Assembly: GCA_008638375.1 (NCBI GenBank)
Contig: CM018051.1
Span: 29,137,344 to 29,201,343 of the forward strand
Direction: 5' to 3'
Origin: Nyssa sinensis
Lineage: Eukaryota; Streptophyta; Magnoliopsida; Cornales; Nyssaceae
DNA: 64,000 nt
A model generated the notes under the pieces. That model did no database searches, had not been told where the DNA came from, and saw only the letters and a list, made by a program, of their open reading frames with translations. Both the position numbers and the translations under genes were made by a program. Shown piece by piece: positions 47,183 through 57,871 of this stretch (position 1 is the first letter of the stretch; every line of letters begins with the position of its first letter).

Positions 47183-47340
47183 TATATATAGACACTGGAA
47201 GACCAAAGGCCACCCAGTTGAACCGTCACAACGGTTAAGCGAAGTGCTAGCTTCGAAATCCCAAACGGCGAAGGTGCAATAAATGGAGTATTAAACCACC
47301 TTCTCGGGAGAAACAAAAGGCAGGGCCATACACGTAATAA
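47183..47340 (-). promoter_or_regulatory. Putative promoter of antisense gene 2
   Basis: TATATATA at 47183-47190 on the minus strand. About 36 bases upstream is AACCGTTGTG (MYB/MSA-like core), and a further ~39 bases upstream ATTTATTGC. The same two blocks with similar spacing precede antisense gene 1. Confidence 0.5.
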
Positions 47341-47343
47341 CAC

Positions 47344-47847
47344 AGGCTTTTAATCTTTCCCATGTATGTGACGTGACGGTTTCTCCATGTCATTAACACT
47401 TACAGGACCACGTGTACAACAGAGGTCCATCAACTATGACGTTTCTTGATTTCTAACAGATCTGGAGACAGAAGATCTGATCAACCAAACTACAACCGCA
47501 AAGATATCCACTTATTATTATGTCCCCGAATTCAGAATGGACAGCTTTGAAATACTTCAAAAAAGAAGTCTCCAATTATTGACCTAAGGCAAGTGAAGAA
47601 GCTCAGAACGCAGCTGCCTACAGAGGAAAATCTGATCTGGTATACACTAAACTCCAGAGCAGTGCTACTTGCAACGATTATTACCATCAACTACATGTTA
47701 AGGCACTACAGAGCCATATAACTCAAAGATATGCACAAATGCTACAGAGCAATATAACCAAAGAGGCGAGCATTAATCAAAAGATTATTCCATTAACAAA
47801 TGTATGTTCCAAATACATTGAAAGATAACAAAATATTCGTCCTAAGC
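47344..47847. other. Spacer between the two antisense genes
   Basis: About 500 bases, AT-rich and without recognised features. It would hold the 3' untranslated end of antisense gene 1 (GGAATAATC and similar near-upstream signals around 47785 on the minus strand). Confidence 0.4.
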
Positions 47848-49752
47848 CTAGTCAGCAGGAACAGGATCAGCAACCGGAGAAGGATCGGCAGGAGCAGTAT
47901 CAGCCACCTCAGTCGGTACAACCTCTTCCGTGGGATCGGCAGGGAGGACATCAGCCACTTCACCCTGGATGACAACCTCTGAGGGTTCAGATCCAGGCGG
48001 CACAATGGAGGAAACGTCTAGGTCAGGAAACTTGGCAAGAAGCCGAGAGCGGAAGTTATTAAACCCAAACGTAATCAAACGATGGGCCATTCCTTCCAGC
48101 TTCGACCTCATCTCTTCCTCATTGTCCACCAATGCCTGCTCCACGGCTTCATCGAGCTGTCTACGGTGCTGATACCGCAAGCCATTCAGCTCCACCTGCA
48201 ACCTCCTTGCCCGCTCAACGGCAAGGTTCCTCTCCGACTCCATCACTATCAAGGAGTTCTGACACTCCTTCAACTTCTCCGCAGAATCGTGAGCCTCCGA
48301 CCGAGCAGTACCCAACTGGAGTCCCAGTTCGTCCAGATTGGCCCTAAGTTGGTCGAGCTCCTCCACAGATGGAGAAACCTCCACCAAAGCAGAAAGGGTA
48401 TGCAAGGTCTACATAACACAAAGAAAACGACTCAAACACCAGTAGAAACGCTTAAAGGTAAGGAAAATATGGTCCTAACGAGCTCACCTTAACCTGAAGA
48501 GCGGTCAAGTTAGCAAGCAGCTTCCCAGACGCCTGAGGCTTAATTTTAACTGAGCCTTTGGCCCAGAACTCACTCAGAATCTTCTTGGCTCCCTGACCAG
48601 CAACGTCAGGAGCCACCGATGATGATGCCTCCTTACCCGCTCGACGAGACGGGATTGGAGGAACCACCGTGATAGGGACGGGAGCCTCTTCCTCCCTCTC
48701 AGCAGGCCCGGGAGAGGACGAAATCAGCCTCCGCTTCTTCGGAACGGGAGGGACCACTAGAGAAGAAGCCTCTCCCACCGCAAGCGGTGATGGCCCGGAC
48801 TCCCACTGAGCCATCACATTATCAGCTATCTCCTCGACACTACCCCTGGCAGCCATTAATTTATCAGGGTTGACAATGAAAGAATGATCCCTAATGCTGG
48901 GCTTCAAAAGCTTCTTATACTGCTTCTGAATCGCGGGAGAGAAATCTGGTCTCTTCCACGCACTCTTAACTGCAAAGCAAGCACAGAAATTGATCAGTTC
49001 GACAAATTGGCAAACAAAACGGAGTCAACGCAGCCACGGAAAAGTTAAGCCTCACCCCTTGGCCCAGTGGTTCGAGGGAATGTGGAAGGTTGACCCTCGA
49101 AGTTCTTGAATTCCCATCCTCCTTTAATAAAGAAGTACCATTTCTTCCAGGTCTTGTTGGAGGAGGGCACAGAAGTAAGGGGTCTGAACCCACTATCAAA
49201 AGACATGTAATAAAGGCCTTCCGCCTTTTGAAGTTTTAGATCCATATTGCTACGGATCAGGTCAAGGGACACCTCGACATTATTCATATGCCCTAATACG
49301 ATAAAGCTCAACAGATGTCTCCAACTGTTAAGGTTCAGGTCTGCGGGGCACAGATCAAACCAACAAAAGAATTGTTTTATTATATCAGGAAAGGGGAGTG
49401 TAAGACCCAGTTCAAACCAGGCCAGATAGGCACAGATTTCTCCATCTCTAACATCGCCCGGGCGATCTTGAGAATCTGGGACCCTGAAAGCGACATTTTT
49501 GGGAAGTTTGAACTTCGCCCATAACTCCTTCAGCATACTTTCAGTAATTACACTCTCACCCTCTTCTCTGTGACCAGACCGACCAGAGGTCTCGCCAGCC
49601 CTGTTCGGGGGATCATCAAAAGCATCGACAATCCTGACCCCCGGACTAGAGGGAGGAACTACCATTCTATTTTTGTCAACATTCACTAATTGCATTTGAG
49701 GATCAGTCTCAGAAGGACTTCTCAAACCAGAGTGTGATTCTAAGCCAGACAT
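47848..49752 (-). CDS. Antisense gene 1 of the Tat element: three-exon, 579-aa 'gypsy-type transposon' (Transposase_28-like) protein
   Basis: Encoded opposite to gag-pol. Proposed exons: 49752-49056, 48969-48488 and 48408-47848. Introns of 86 and 79 nt have GTGAGG...TTTGCAG and GTGAGC...TATGTAG ends, and the reading phase is preserved at both junctions (697, 482 and 561 nt). The start is ATG 49750-49752 (MSGLESHSG). Residues ~106-150 (YLAWFELGLTLPFP, then CWFDLCPADL and NSWRHLLSFIVL) match what I know as the plant 'putative gypsy type transposon' family (PF04195). Exon 2 has a basic PKKRRL nuclear-signal-like patch. Exon 3 is a long predicted coiled coil (~408-505) with an acidic Pro/Ala/Asp tail. 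Function is unknown; such antisense extra genes are reported from Tat elements. The whole spliced frame is open, unlike pol. Confidence 0.8.
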
Positions 49753-49937
49753 GGCGAACAAGAGGAAAAGATGAAACAAACGAGAAGGAATGAAGAAGGG
49801 GACTAAAAGTCGAACCTGAGATCAAGAAAGGGTTATGAACACCGGAGATCCTCCAAAACTCCAAGATATGTCAAATGGCGGTCTGGTACTGTAGAAGTAA
49901 ATGCAGAAGAAAGGTATGAAAGACCTTTCCCTCTCTC

Positions 49938-50095
49938 TATATACGCATTCGAAATATGAGCCTTCCAAGACGAGCCGACACAACGGTTGAAAGTAATGAT
50001 GAGTTCTCGAGTATCGGCTGCGCAATAAATGACGCGTTAAACCGGCGTCTTGAGAAATGGGAAGGCAAAACGTATGACTCTTCACAAAACCCTCA
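49938..50095 (-). promoter_or_regulatory. Putative promoter of antisense gene 1
   Basis: TATATA at 49938-49943 followed by a GA-rich leader, 186 bases before the ATG. About 35 bases upstream of the TATA is AACCGTTGTG, and about 33 bases beyond that CATTTATTGC. It shares block order and spacing with the promoter of antisense gene 2. Confidence 0.55.
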
Positions 50096-50128
50096 ACCCT
50101 AGTTAAAACCCTAGCTTTTGACAAGGGC

Positions 50129-50144
50129 TCGGGGGGGGAGTAGC
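50129..50144 (+). other. PPT of the Tat element
   Basis: CTCGGGGGGGGAGTAGC lies directly before TGATATACC, the start of the 3' LTR. The G-rich tract is typical of Tat elements. Confidence 0.88.
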
Positions 50145-50818
50145 TGATATACCATAAACAGACACACCAATCAGTTTGAGACACGTGTGCCTATCAGATT
50201 AACAAATCTCGATCCTACAGAGCTCATATATTTCGGTCATACAGAACAGCTATAAGCCTTCGGGGTATTCTCATATATGTCTATCATACAGAGTAGCCAT
50301 AAGCCTTCGGGGCATTCTTATTTATATATCATTCAGAACCAATGAACTCGGTCATACAGTACAGATGAAGCATTCAGGATATTCTCATGTACATCGTCCA
50401 GACCTCCTGTTCTAGACAGTATTTATTCGACACTGCATATATGGTTTCCTTAACAACCGTTAAGCGGGGAATAAGGAAACAGCCTTCAACACGGAAACTA
50501 CTATCTATGGTTATCTCCATCTACGATTCAATGCTCCACAAGGTAACTGCAAATCTCTGATGATCAAATCCCGATATTCGTGGCGGCAAAACCTAATCAA
50601 AATTAGGAGAACCACGGCTTATATATTAAATCCTAGAGGTACGCTTTGGATTCATATGCTCATTCTTTGACTTTCAATACAGTCTTTCAATTCCCTTACT
50701 TACTTAAGCATCGGAGCGGCTACCGCCGGAGCCAATCCGGTGGTCCTCTGATCATCTCTCTGAGTGTTCTACAGGTCACGGAGCCCTCACGTGTTGCGAG
50801 TCAAAAAGTGCAGCATCA
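50145..50818 (+). mobile_element. 3' LTR of the Tat element (674 bp)
   Basis: Same length as the 5' LTR. I count five differences (for example GCAGCC/GTAGCC, ACCGATG/ACCAATG, TCTGGAC/TCTAGAC, CAGCCG/CAACCG, ATTCTTA/ATTCATA); four are C/T or G/A. It is followed by TSD ATAGG. Confidence 0.96.
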
Positions 50819-50823
50819 ATAGG

Positions 50824-51743
50824 ATCACCTAAATGATGGAAAATGGAAAGAAAGCTATGGGATAGCTATTATGGTAACTGCATGGGGATGCAATGCTAAG
50901 AACCCAATATAAGTAAACTCGAACTCTAACATGTGGTATTCCTAGCCATGTCACAATGTCATTTCTTTTATACTGCCAAATTTATACTCCTATACATACC
51001 TAATACTTATTGATTCCACAATTTGATGACCATGGACTTGTTGTGAAATTGATTGGCAATATCCCATATGATTAATTGTCTATTTCTACACTTGCTTGGA
51101 TATTGGAAAATGTTATGCCCCTCACTGCTGAGGATATGCTATTCCACAAATATGTACATCGCCCGTGGAATTTTAATGATCATGGTATTATTAAGATGAG
51201 TGCCTTAAGTTATGATCTGTCACAATGCCCATCTGATTCATAGATGCTTCTAGACCTACGGGTCGAAGCCCATAGAGGACATGATATATGTAAAGAGCTC
51301 TATTGCTATCCAGCGATTTGGGCACTGTCAGACCAGCAAACCCCTTGGATAAGCACTTTTGAGGGTATGCCGGGCCTTATCTGTTTCAACATCTATTCTG
51401 TTAGTATTCATATTGTTTATTGATATTCTAATATTACACTCTCTGATTATTGATATGTTGGCTATGCCTGCTTTTGATTATCTGACGATGTATTCCTGTT
51501 TATTGGTACGCTTGATTGATGATATGCTTTAATTACTGATATGCCTTGCAAGCTTATCATTTGATCTTATTTGGCTATTGTGATACCTTATGAATTGTGG
51601 CAGCTAACTATCGTATAGGATATTACCATGGGACGTGCTTGATGGACCCTTGGGTCATTTTTGTTATTTCACATTTTTAGTAACTGACTGTTATATTACC
51701 ATATCCTTTGCTTGTCTTTGATTACATTCTTCTGTACTGACCC
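50824..51743 (+). mobile_element. Continuation of the Tekay-type LTR begun at 35726
   Basis: It resembles 2390-3300 of the first LTR (ACATGTGGTATTCC, TTTATACTGCC, CACAATTTG). Where the other LTRs have GTAAGT, this one reads ATAAGT near 50916, so the splice donor appears mutated. It is cut at 51743 by a minus-strand LTR; the left flank there is GACCC. No gene. Confidence 0.65.
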
Positions 51744-53855
51744 TGTCATGACCCGAGACCCACCTTCTGCAGATCTCGAACCGCGACTCAGGCCGAGCCC
51801 TTTTGTTGAACCAGATCTCATTTGAAACTTGCTACACAATCAGTGCTACTAACATGCAACAATTAACATAACATAAACATACATAGCAAAAGACTTTAAA
51901 ATAAAAGTTGCATGTAATATATTTTTGGTTCTCAAAATATAGACTGTAAAATTTTCTTTAACTACTATATATCCCTAAGATGTGGATGACATGGGAGGCT
52001 ACAAGACTATACTACTTATTACACTTACAACTTCCAAAAATGTCCGTGACTAGCTAGCAGGCTCTATGATCTACTATCAACATTTGTTCCTAAAACATTT
52101 AAAGTAAGTCTGAATGAGCTAACTTAGCCCAGTAAGTAATCCTCATTTGCTCTGCCATGTGTACAAGTGTATATAGAAAGGCATAATACAAGAAAGACGA
52201 GGATAAATGCAACATGATAGCCAGTCAAGAAATATAGAACTCATCAATGGATGTCAAATGGTAGAAGCACAAATGGTAATCAAAATGGAAATCTGATCTA
52301 ATAACAAATATCATACTGCTACAGTCATGAGTTTTCTCAAGCATAATCGTATATACTCAATAAAAATTTGTGTAATCTCATGATCATTCATAAAGATATA
52401 ATATGATTATCTATGAAGTACAATAAATAATAGTGATATCAACAAAAGTGGATGCACTCTAACTTGGGGCTCGGCATACCCCTTGGAGTACTCATTCAGG
52501 CCTTTTCCCTAACTAGGGTCCCTGAATAGCACTAAGAGCTCTGTGGTAACTCTACATCCCATGCCTCGCATAGCAATGTAGCTAGTGTTCCTCCTAGAAC
52601 CATGACCCGTAGGTCGTAGTAAGTATCAGATGGAGTTTATGACTGAGCACAAATCTGGTACTAATAATATATCAGGATCATGCTACTTTCCATGAAGAGT
52701 ATAGTGGAATCATAACTGGTTCTTGGCAACATAATATAGCTATAGCTTTTTAGGGCTAAGGTTATGAGGCTGCCGTGAACATAACTGGTTGGCCCTTTTG
52801 GCCCTGGGTATAAGGGTACAAAAGATTCTATGCACAAGTGTACAAAATCATGATCAAGATATATGGCAATCAACGTATTCCACAAGATAGAACAATATCG
52901 TAATGTAGACTCAATAAGCATTCTAGCATGTATGGAATACAATAGGTAGTGTATGAAAAATTGATGAAATGGCTAGAAGTATCACATGGAGAGATCATAT
53001 ATTACTTACCTCTTACTGTATCTTTCTAGTAAGTCAGATCACTTTCTCTTTGCCTTTCGATGTTCCTAAGATTTAGAAAATGCATTTGAGTCTATTTCTA
53101 CATAATTCATGCTATTCATCAAATTTAATGTCTCTTTACTATAAGTATCTCTTTGACTAGAATAGACTCTACTAATGAGTCTAGGATGTCGATGAAAGTC
53201 AGTTTAGGCTTTCGCAGACTTCAATTCGAATATCTGTACTAAAAAGGGCAAAATGGTCATTTTGCACTTTTACGTGTCTTTACTTTTGGGAGCCTATTTC
53301 CATAGATCGGACTTTACTGTTGAGTCTGGAATGCTTGAAATAATAAAAATTTACTATTCGTTTAGTTTAATCGGAGTCCGTTTGACTCACATTTGACTTA
53401 GGGGCATTTTAGTAATTTTTCCTATTTCTAATTAATTAAATTAATATTTAATTAATTTATCCCTTGGGTCATTTCATAATAATCATAAGTCTTGGGTCTA
53501 TTTAAAATTTCCCTAAACCTTAGGTCAATTTGTAATTATAGGAATTACTATTCCTAATAGGGACAACCAAACAGTGGACAATTATGGAGCAGGGATAGGA
53601 TATCCCTATTCCCAAATCAACCTAATTTCAATTCCTTACCTCTATAACTAAACACTCCTTGTTCATTTTAATCCAACACCAAAAATGACATAGTTTCAAC
53701 ACCTTCTTCGTGCGGGTGGGTCAGGTCTGACCCGGCCAAAACCAGCCCTAACCCAAGACCCAACAATGTTTCCTTCTCCAGTGACAGTCCGATCGTCTCT
53801 TCCGGCAATTGCCAGATTTTTTGACCAGTTTTCCAACCTATTTTCAATGGGTTTT
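51744..53855 (-). mobile_element. Partial Tekay-type LTR (minus strand), interrupted at 53855
   Basis: It begins TGTCATGACCCGAGACCC, the diverged mirror of the GGGTCGTGACA end. It follows the order of the solo LTR 6491-10016: GGGGCTCGGCATACCCC, TTACCTC donor, GACTCTACT-N-GAGTCT modules (53165, 53310) and GGGTCAGGTCTGACCCGG. The rest of the LTR is displaced by sequence starting at 53856 and is not in the window. Confidence 0.75.
52090..53009 (-). other. Candidate LTR intron (920 nt)
   Basis: Minus strand: donor GAG|GTAAGT at 53009, acceptor AATGTTTTAG at 52090. A GGGCTAA/TTAGCTC hairpin lies upstream. Confidence 0.45.
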
Positions 53856-54393
53856 TGTAATACTCCCAAAATCTGACATAATCTAGACTATATTCCGACT
53901 TAAGGAAAATAGATTGTTTGACGTTAATAATTTGAAATAAGCTCAAATACGGTAAGCTATAACGGGATTTAATGCCCTCAGATGTAAAATGAATATGCTC
54001 GAAAAATAACTAACCCAGATGACCGAGCACTGAGATAAATAAATGAAGCCAATATGAATAATTAATTATGTGAATAAAATAAATTTAAAATACGACATGA
54101 ACGGGTTGGAAAAATAAATCATCACGATAATTGAGCCTCGATTTTACGGCAAATTTATTGGCATTTTATAATGTAATATTTTATGAAATAAAATAGTAAT
54201 ACGGTGAGATATAAAATATATTCAAGTAATTATACTATATATGAAATACGGCCATGGTATATATATTTAATCATTGTACAGGACATGTAAATATTATGAG
54301 ACAAACATAAAGAATATTATATATATATATATATATACATATAAAAGAAGTTTCAAGGAATATGTATATATATATATATACATATACAAAAAT

Positions 54394-54427
<34 letters not shown>

Positions 54428-55500
54428 TTTATATAGCAGCCAAAACTGCTAGAGAATCATGTGAGGCCAATATATGAATATGTATTATGTAGAAGCTTCT
54501 TGAAGAAGCTGGAAACGTCAAAAGAAAAAGGGGGTTTTTGAGAGAACACCCAATACGTTGGAGAAGAGGATAGAAGATTCTAGGAGAACCTAGTAGCAGC
54601 CGCATATCTACATATAGAGAGAGAGAGAATAGCAACAGCCAATTCTTGTTATGTGTAAGAGAAGAGAGTGAATGAGAGAGATTGATGATGTAGTAGATTA
54701 ATATGTGTGCATCAACGTGATCTATGTATACATATGTGTGTGTGAAGGTAACAGACATAGAGAACTCTCTAGCCTTCTAGATCAGTCCACCGCCTGCCAA
54801 CATAAATATATCTACATCGCTATAGCTAGTTGGCCACGATAAGAGACCCCACAAACAAACGGCAAATGAGAGAAAAAGGAAATTGCAGCAGCGTGTTGGT
54901 GCAGGAAAAATTGATTCAGCCGAAACTAGGAGCAAAAGTAAGTTTTCCCCCAATCAAATTATCTTTTGAATTAGATACTGATATGGAATAATATGTATTG
55001 CGGTGCAGCAGTTCTAATCAGGTTACGTCCCAATAGAAAACTGATTTTATATTAGTTTTAAGATAATATGCTATTTTATATTGAGACATTAAGATGATTA
55101 ATAATTAGAATCTGAGGTTTTCTGCCAATCCACTTGGCATCTCATAGTGCACTGGCCATTGCTCATCACGACTGAACCGAACCAAAATAGAAGGGGCAAC
55201 TGATTTTTGATAAAATATTCAATCAACTGATCAAACAATTGATATTTTGACTTCATGGGTGAACTGATTTGATTTCAAGCAGGTGATACACAAGGTGGTC
55301 GGAGGTGGGAATTTGGAATTAGTTGGAATGGCATTTTCCTGAAGTGCAAAACGTCCCATTAAGATTCTCTGTAAGGGATTGAGTAGTCCTATATGTTTTA
55401 ATCATGTTTCCGTGTTGCTAGTGTGTGGTGGTTTTAGTGCAGTGGTCCCGTTGAGGGAAATCTGTTATTGTTCCGAGACTATTGCGAAATTTGTGTTTAA
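53856..55500 (+). mobile_element. Probable LTR start and U3 of another plus-strand element
   Basis: TGTAATACTCCCAAAATCTG after GTTTT looks like a chromovirus LTR start. It is followed by AT microsatellites (54318-54425), GA-rich sequence (about 54615-54690) and a CAAAAGTAAGTTTTCC donor-like site (54932). The end is not identified; sequence from about 55500 is of host-gene origin. The boundary and the unity of this LTR are uncertain. Confidence 0.5.
54318..54425. repeat. AT microsatellites
   Basis: Three alternating AT runs separated by short spacers. Confidence 0.9.
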
Positions 55501-55519
55501 AGATTAGTAGCTCAATCTA

Positions 55520-55705
55520 TAAATGAGAACTCCAACAGGCCAATTAGAGAGTTCAGCTACTCAAATTTGTCTGGATCTAGTGCTGGCAATGGGAGAAGCA
55601 AAAACAGAAAAATTTATATGTAACATGCCTTGCCGTCCTGATGCTATTGGTTGGGCAACCTTGCTGAGCTCATGTAGAGTTCACAGTAGCATGGAAATTG
55701 GATAG
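55520..55705 (+). pseudogene. PPR-protein gene fragment (C-terminal E-motif region)
   Basis: The translation contains EKFICNMPCRPDAIGWATLL then SSCRVHSSMEIG, closely matching the last PPR/E-motif region of plant PLS-class pentatricopeptide proteins (organelle RNA-editing factors). Only about 45-60 residues are present and they run into a stop at 55704-55706. The preceding 55300-55520 shows no PPR motif. The fragment joins directly to a PWP2 fragment, so it is a captured piece rather than a gene. Confidence 0.8.
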
Positions 55706-56125
55706 TGGGCAGCAGCAATAATAGGAGGAGTCCAACTTTATTCGATAGATGAATCCTTTATCTCTGACCCCACTGATCTTGGCAATAACGTTATACTAGA
55801 GGCAGTTAATGCAGCACTAAGTGAAGATCAACCTAGCAGAGTTTTAATCCTTAGCATGCGTTTAAATGAAGATGCTATGATTAAAAGTGCATTGTTGCTG
55901 TAAGTTCTGCAGATATACCAGCTCTTACTTCAGTAGTCCCTTATTAATATTTGCATAGGTTAATTGAGACAATTACGGATCTTCTGGAGAACTGCCCCAT
56001 ATGGAGTTATACTTCAATGGTGTCAAGAGCTCTACAAGGTTCATGGTCACACTGCTCAGCAGAATTCTAGAAATTTGTTTCCTGCTCTAAAATCTTTGCC
56101 TAAGACAATTACTAGATTATATTAG
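55706..56125 (+). pseudogene. PWP2: PWP2 (U3 snoRNP WD40 protein) C-terminal Utp12-domain fragment, frameshifted
   Basis: In one frame LYSIDESFISDPTDL and SEDQPSRVLILSMRLNED; after a shift near 55883, VSSADIPALTSVVPY; after an in-frame TAA near 55944, RLIETITDLLENCP; and after another shift near 56000, ILQWCQELYKVHGHTAQQNS and NLFPALKSLPKTITRL. In order these match the C-terminal Utp12 domain of periodic tryptophan protein 2, a WD40 component of the small-subunit processome in the nucleolus. At least two frameshifts and one stop make it a pseudogene. No intron is apparent, so it may be a processed (RNA-derived) copy. Identification is from memory of the family. Confidence 0.8.
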
Positions 56126-56136
56126 GAAGTCATAGT

Positions 56137-56402
56137 TGGCGGTTGGAGTGAAAGTATACAGTCTCAATGGGATCACAAGAGAGATCCCACTGAAAGTTCA
56201 CGTGGTTGGGGTTCAGAATGGAAAAACAAGAGGAACCACCCTGCCAAGCCAGTTGGAGAGTTAAACGATGATTGCAGTGCTAGTCGAGTGTTAACTACAA
56301 AAAGACAAAGGTTGGATATGTTCACTTCTGAGGCATAGGATGATCTTTTGGATGTTGAATCAATTATGATGGCCATCAGAAGGATAATGCCAAGATAGGC
56401 AC
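56137..56402 (+). pseudogene. Unidentified coding-like fragment
   Basis: A frame reads GGWSESIQSQWDHKRDPTES, then RGWGSEWKNKR, and after a TAG KRQRLDMFTSEA / DDLLDVESIMMAIRRIMPR. Composition is protein-like (Trp, charged residues) but I do not recognise the family. Its first ~35 bases match 22725-22757 inside the giant-LTR element. It may be a third captured host-gene piece or degraded element coding sequence. Confidence 0.4.
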
Positions 56403-56403
56403 G

Positions 56404-57655
56404 GACATGGCTAACGACGTATCTGGAGGATGTCAGTGAATGGAGATAAGCGTAGTATTCAGGTGAGTAACTCAGACTCCTGACTTGGTGTATATTTTCT
56501 GTACTATCTAAATCCGTATACTGTACTACTTTATATGCTAAACTGTTTTATGCATTGTACTGTTTTAATGCATATGCTTTCATGAATACTTATTGTATTG
56601 CATTGCTTGTGGCATGATTCTGTTCTATCTTGCCTTCTGATATATCCTGTTGATTCTGTTCGGGTCTGTTTTTCTGTCACCTGTGCTTTGGAGTCTGATT
56701 TGATTCAATTTGATATGTTGAGTCTTACTCTGGGGCCACCACAGGATTGAGCGGTTTTATGCCAGAGCACGACCCAGAGGGTAGAGGCCCCACGAGTAGT
56801 CCGCTTATGGGCAGCTGGGAAGGCTCGTCTGTAAGATTGGCATTCTGTTCTGTTTCTGTCTCGCTCAATTCTGTTCTGTTCCACTCTGATACTGACCCCA
56901 GAGGGTAGAGGCCCCACGAGTCGTCCGCTTATGGGCAGCTGGGGAAGGTTCAGGCATTTGATGCTATGCCTTTGATTGATTGGTATTCAGTTCAGTTCTG
57001 TTCTGTTCTGTTTTGATCTGTTCTGTCCGTTCTGTTCTATTCAGTTTGATCTGATTTGTTCTGTTCTGTTCTGATCTGATCTGTTTGAGCTACATTTGTT
57101 CTACATGAGCTGCATTGTTCTATTTGAGCTGCATTTGGAGCATACATGTATATATGAACTGGTTTTGAAACCCATGGCAGGAACCTATGTTACTCACTGA
57201 GCTTGTTTAAGCTCATTCCATTTACCTAACATTTTTTCAGGAATCATCTCCATTGGATTAGAAAGCACAATGACATGATACGGGTAGACTGAAAGGCATA
57301 CTCAAGTGAGGATCTGATAGTAATAAAATATGGAGACTTGGGTTCTGATGGATTGACTCTGGCTATTCAGGTGAGTCTGATGATATAGTTGACTTTATTC
57401 ATATATAATAGATGTGTAGGGACATGGCTCATGGTAATGGTACTCGGGAGGAATTTGATATGCTCTATGTTATATATCTGTTATAGATGTGCTCTGTGGT
57501 TAAAGTTATTAGTTGTTTGGTTATAGACTTGCTCTGTGGTACATACTTATGAGGTTTATGGTTGAGTTGCATTCCCGAGAGAAAAAGGTTTTAATTTCTG
57601 CTGTTCTGACCCTACATTTGGAATGTAATTGTTGGATAATGGTCGACTTGCAGGT
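56404..57655 (+). mobile_element. Partial LTR (3' half) related to the giant-LTR family
   Basis: GACGTATCTGGAGG, then CAGGTGAGTAACTCAGACTCCT, TTCTGTTCTG-rich repeats, GAAACCCATGGCAGGAACCT, and a hairpin with acceptor at 57207-57240 correspond to 59567-61330 in order. It is truncated at 57655, before the usual GATGTGACA end. Two blocks starting GACCCAGAGGGTAGAGGCCC (56768 and 56896) form a local ~128-bp repeat. Confidence 0.7.
56463..57240 (+). other. Candidate LTR intron (778 nt)
   Basis: Donor TTCAG|GTGAGTAAC, acceptor AACATTTTTTCAG. A GAGCTT-GTTT-AAGCTC hairpin lies at 57207-57222. Confidence 0.5.
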
Positions 57656-57846
57656 CTGCGGGATAATGGAGTGAACCGAGCCCTTGAGATAGATTCGAAG
57701 CTCAAAAAGAATGCTAAATTGTTGGATTCATTTCTGGTAATCGATTGGGATCAAATCAGTTGAAAAACTGTACCTGAAACTTCACGAATTGAAGAAATCG
57801 TGAAACTGTGAATTAGGGCAACAGTACACTGGTTGGTGAAGAAGAC

Positions 57847-57871
57847 GACGAGTCGACCGAGTCGACTCGTC
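57847..57871. repeat. 11-bp-arm inverted repeat
   Basis: GACGAGTCGAC and GTCGACTCGTC around a CGA spacer, in the same relative part of the LTR as other GACTCG motifs (14870, 32620). Confidence 0.85.

Larger units (their letters stand above)
38881..50818 (+). mobile_element. Full-length Tat-clade Ty3/gypsy element, 11.9 kb, TSD ATAGG
   Basis: Two 674-bp LTRs, a PBS, gag, protease, RT, chromovirus-type RNase H plus a second archaeal-type RNase H, integrase, a 3' repeat array, two antisense genes and a PPT. The dual RNase H and antisense extra genes are hallmarks of the Tat lineage. TSDs ATAGG lie at 38876-38880 and 50819-50823. The LTRs differ at five positions that I can see (about 0.7%), so insertion is recent. 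The pol frame is interrupted by six TAG codons and a one-base deletion, so this copy should not mobilise itself unless the stops are suppressed. It sits in a Tekay-type LTR. Confidence 0.95.
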
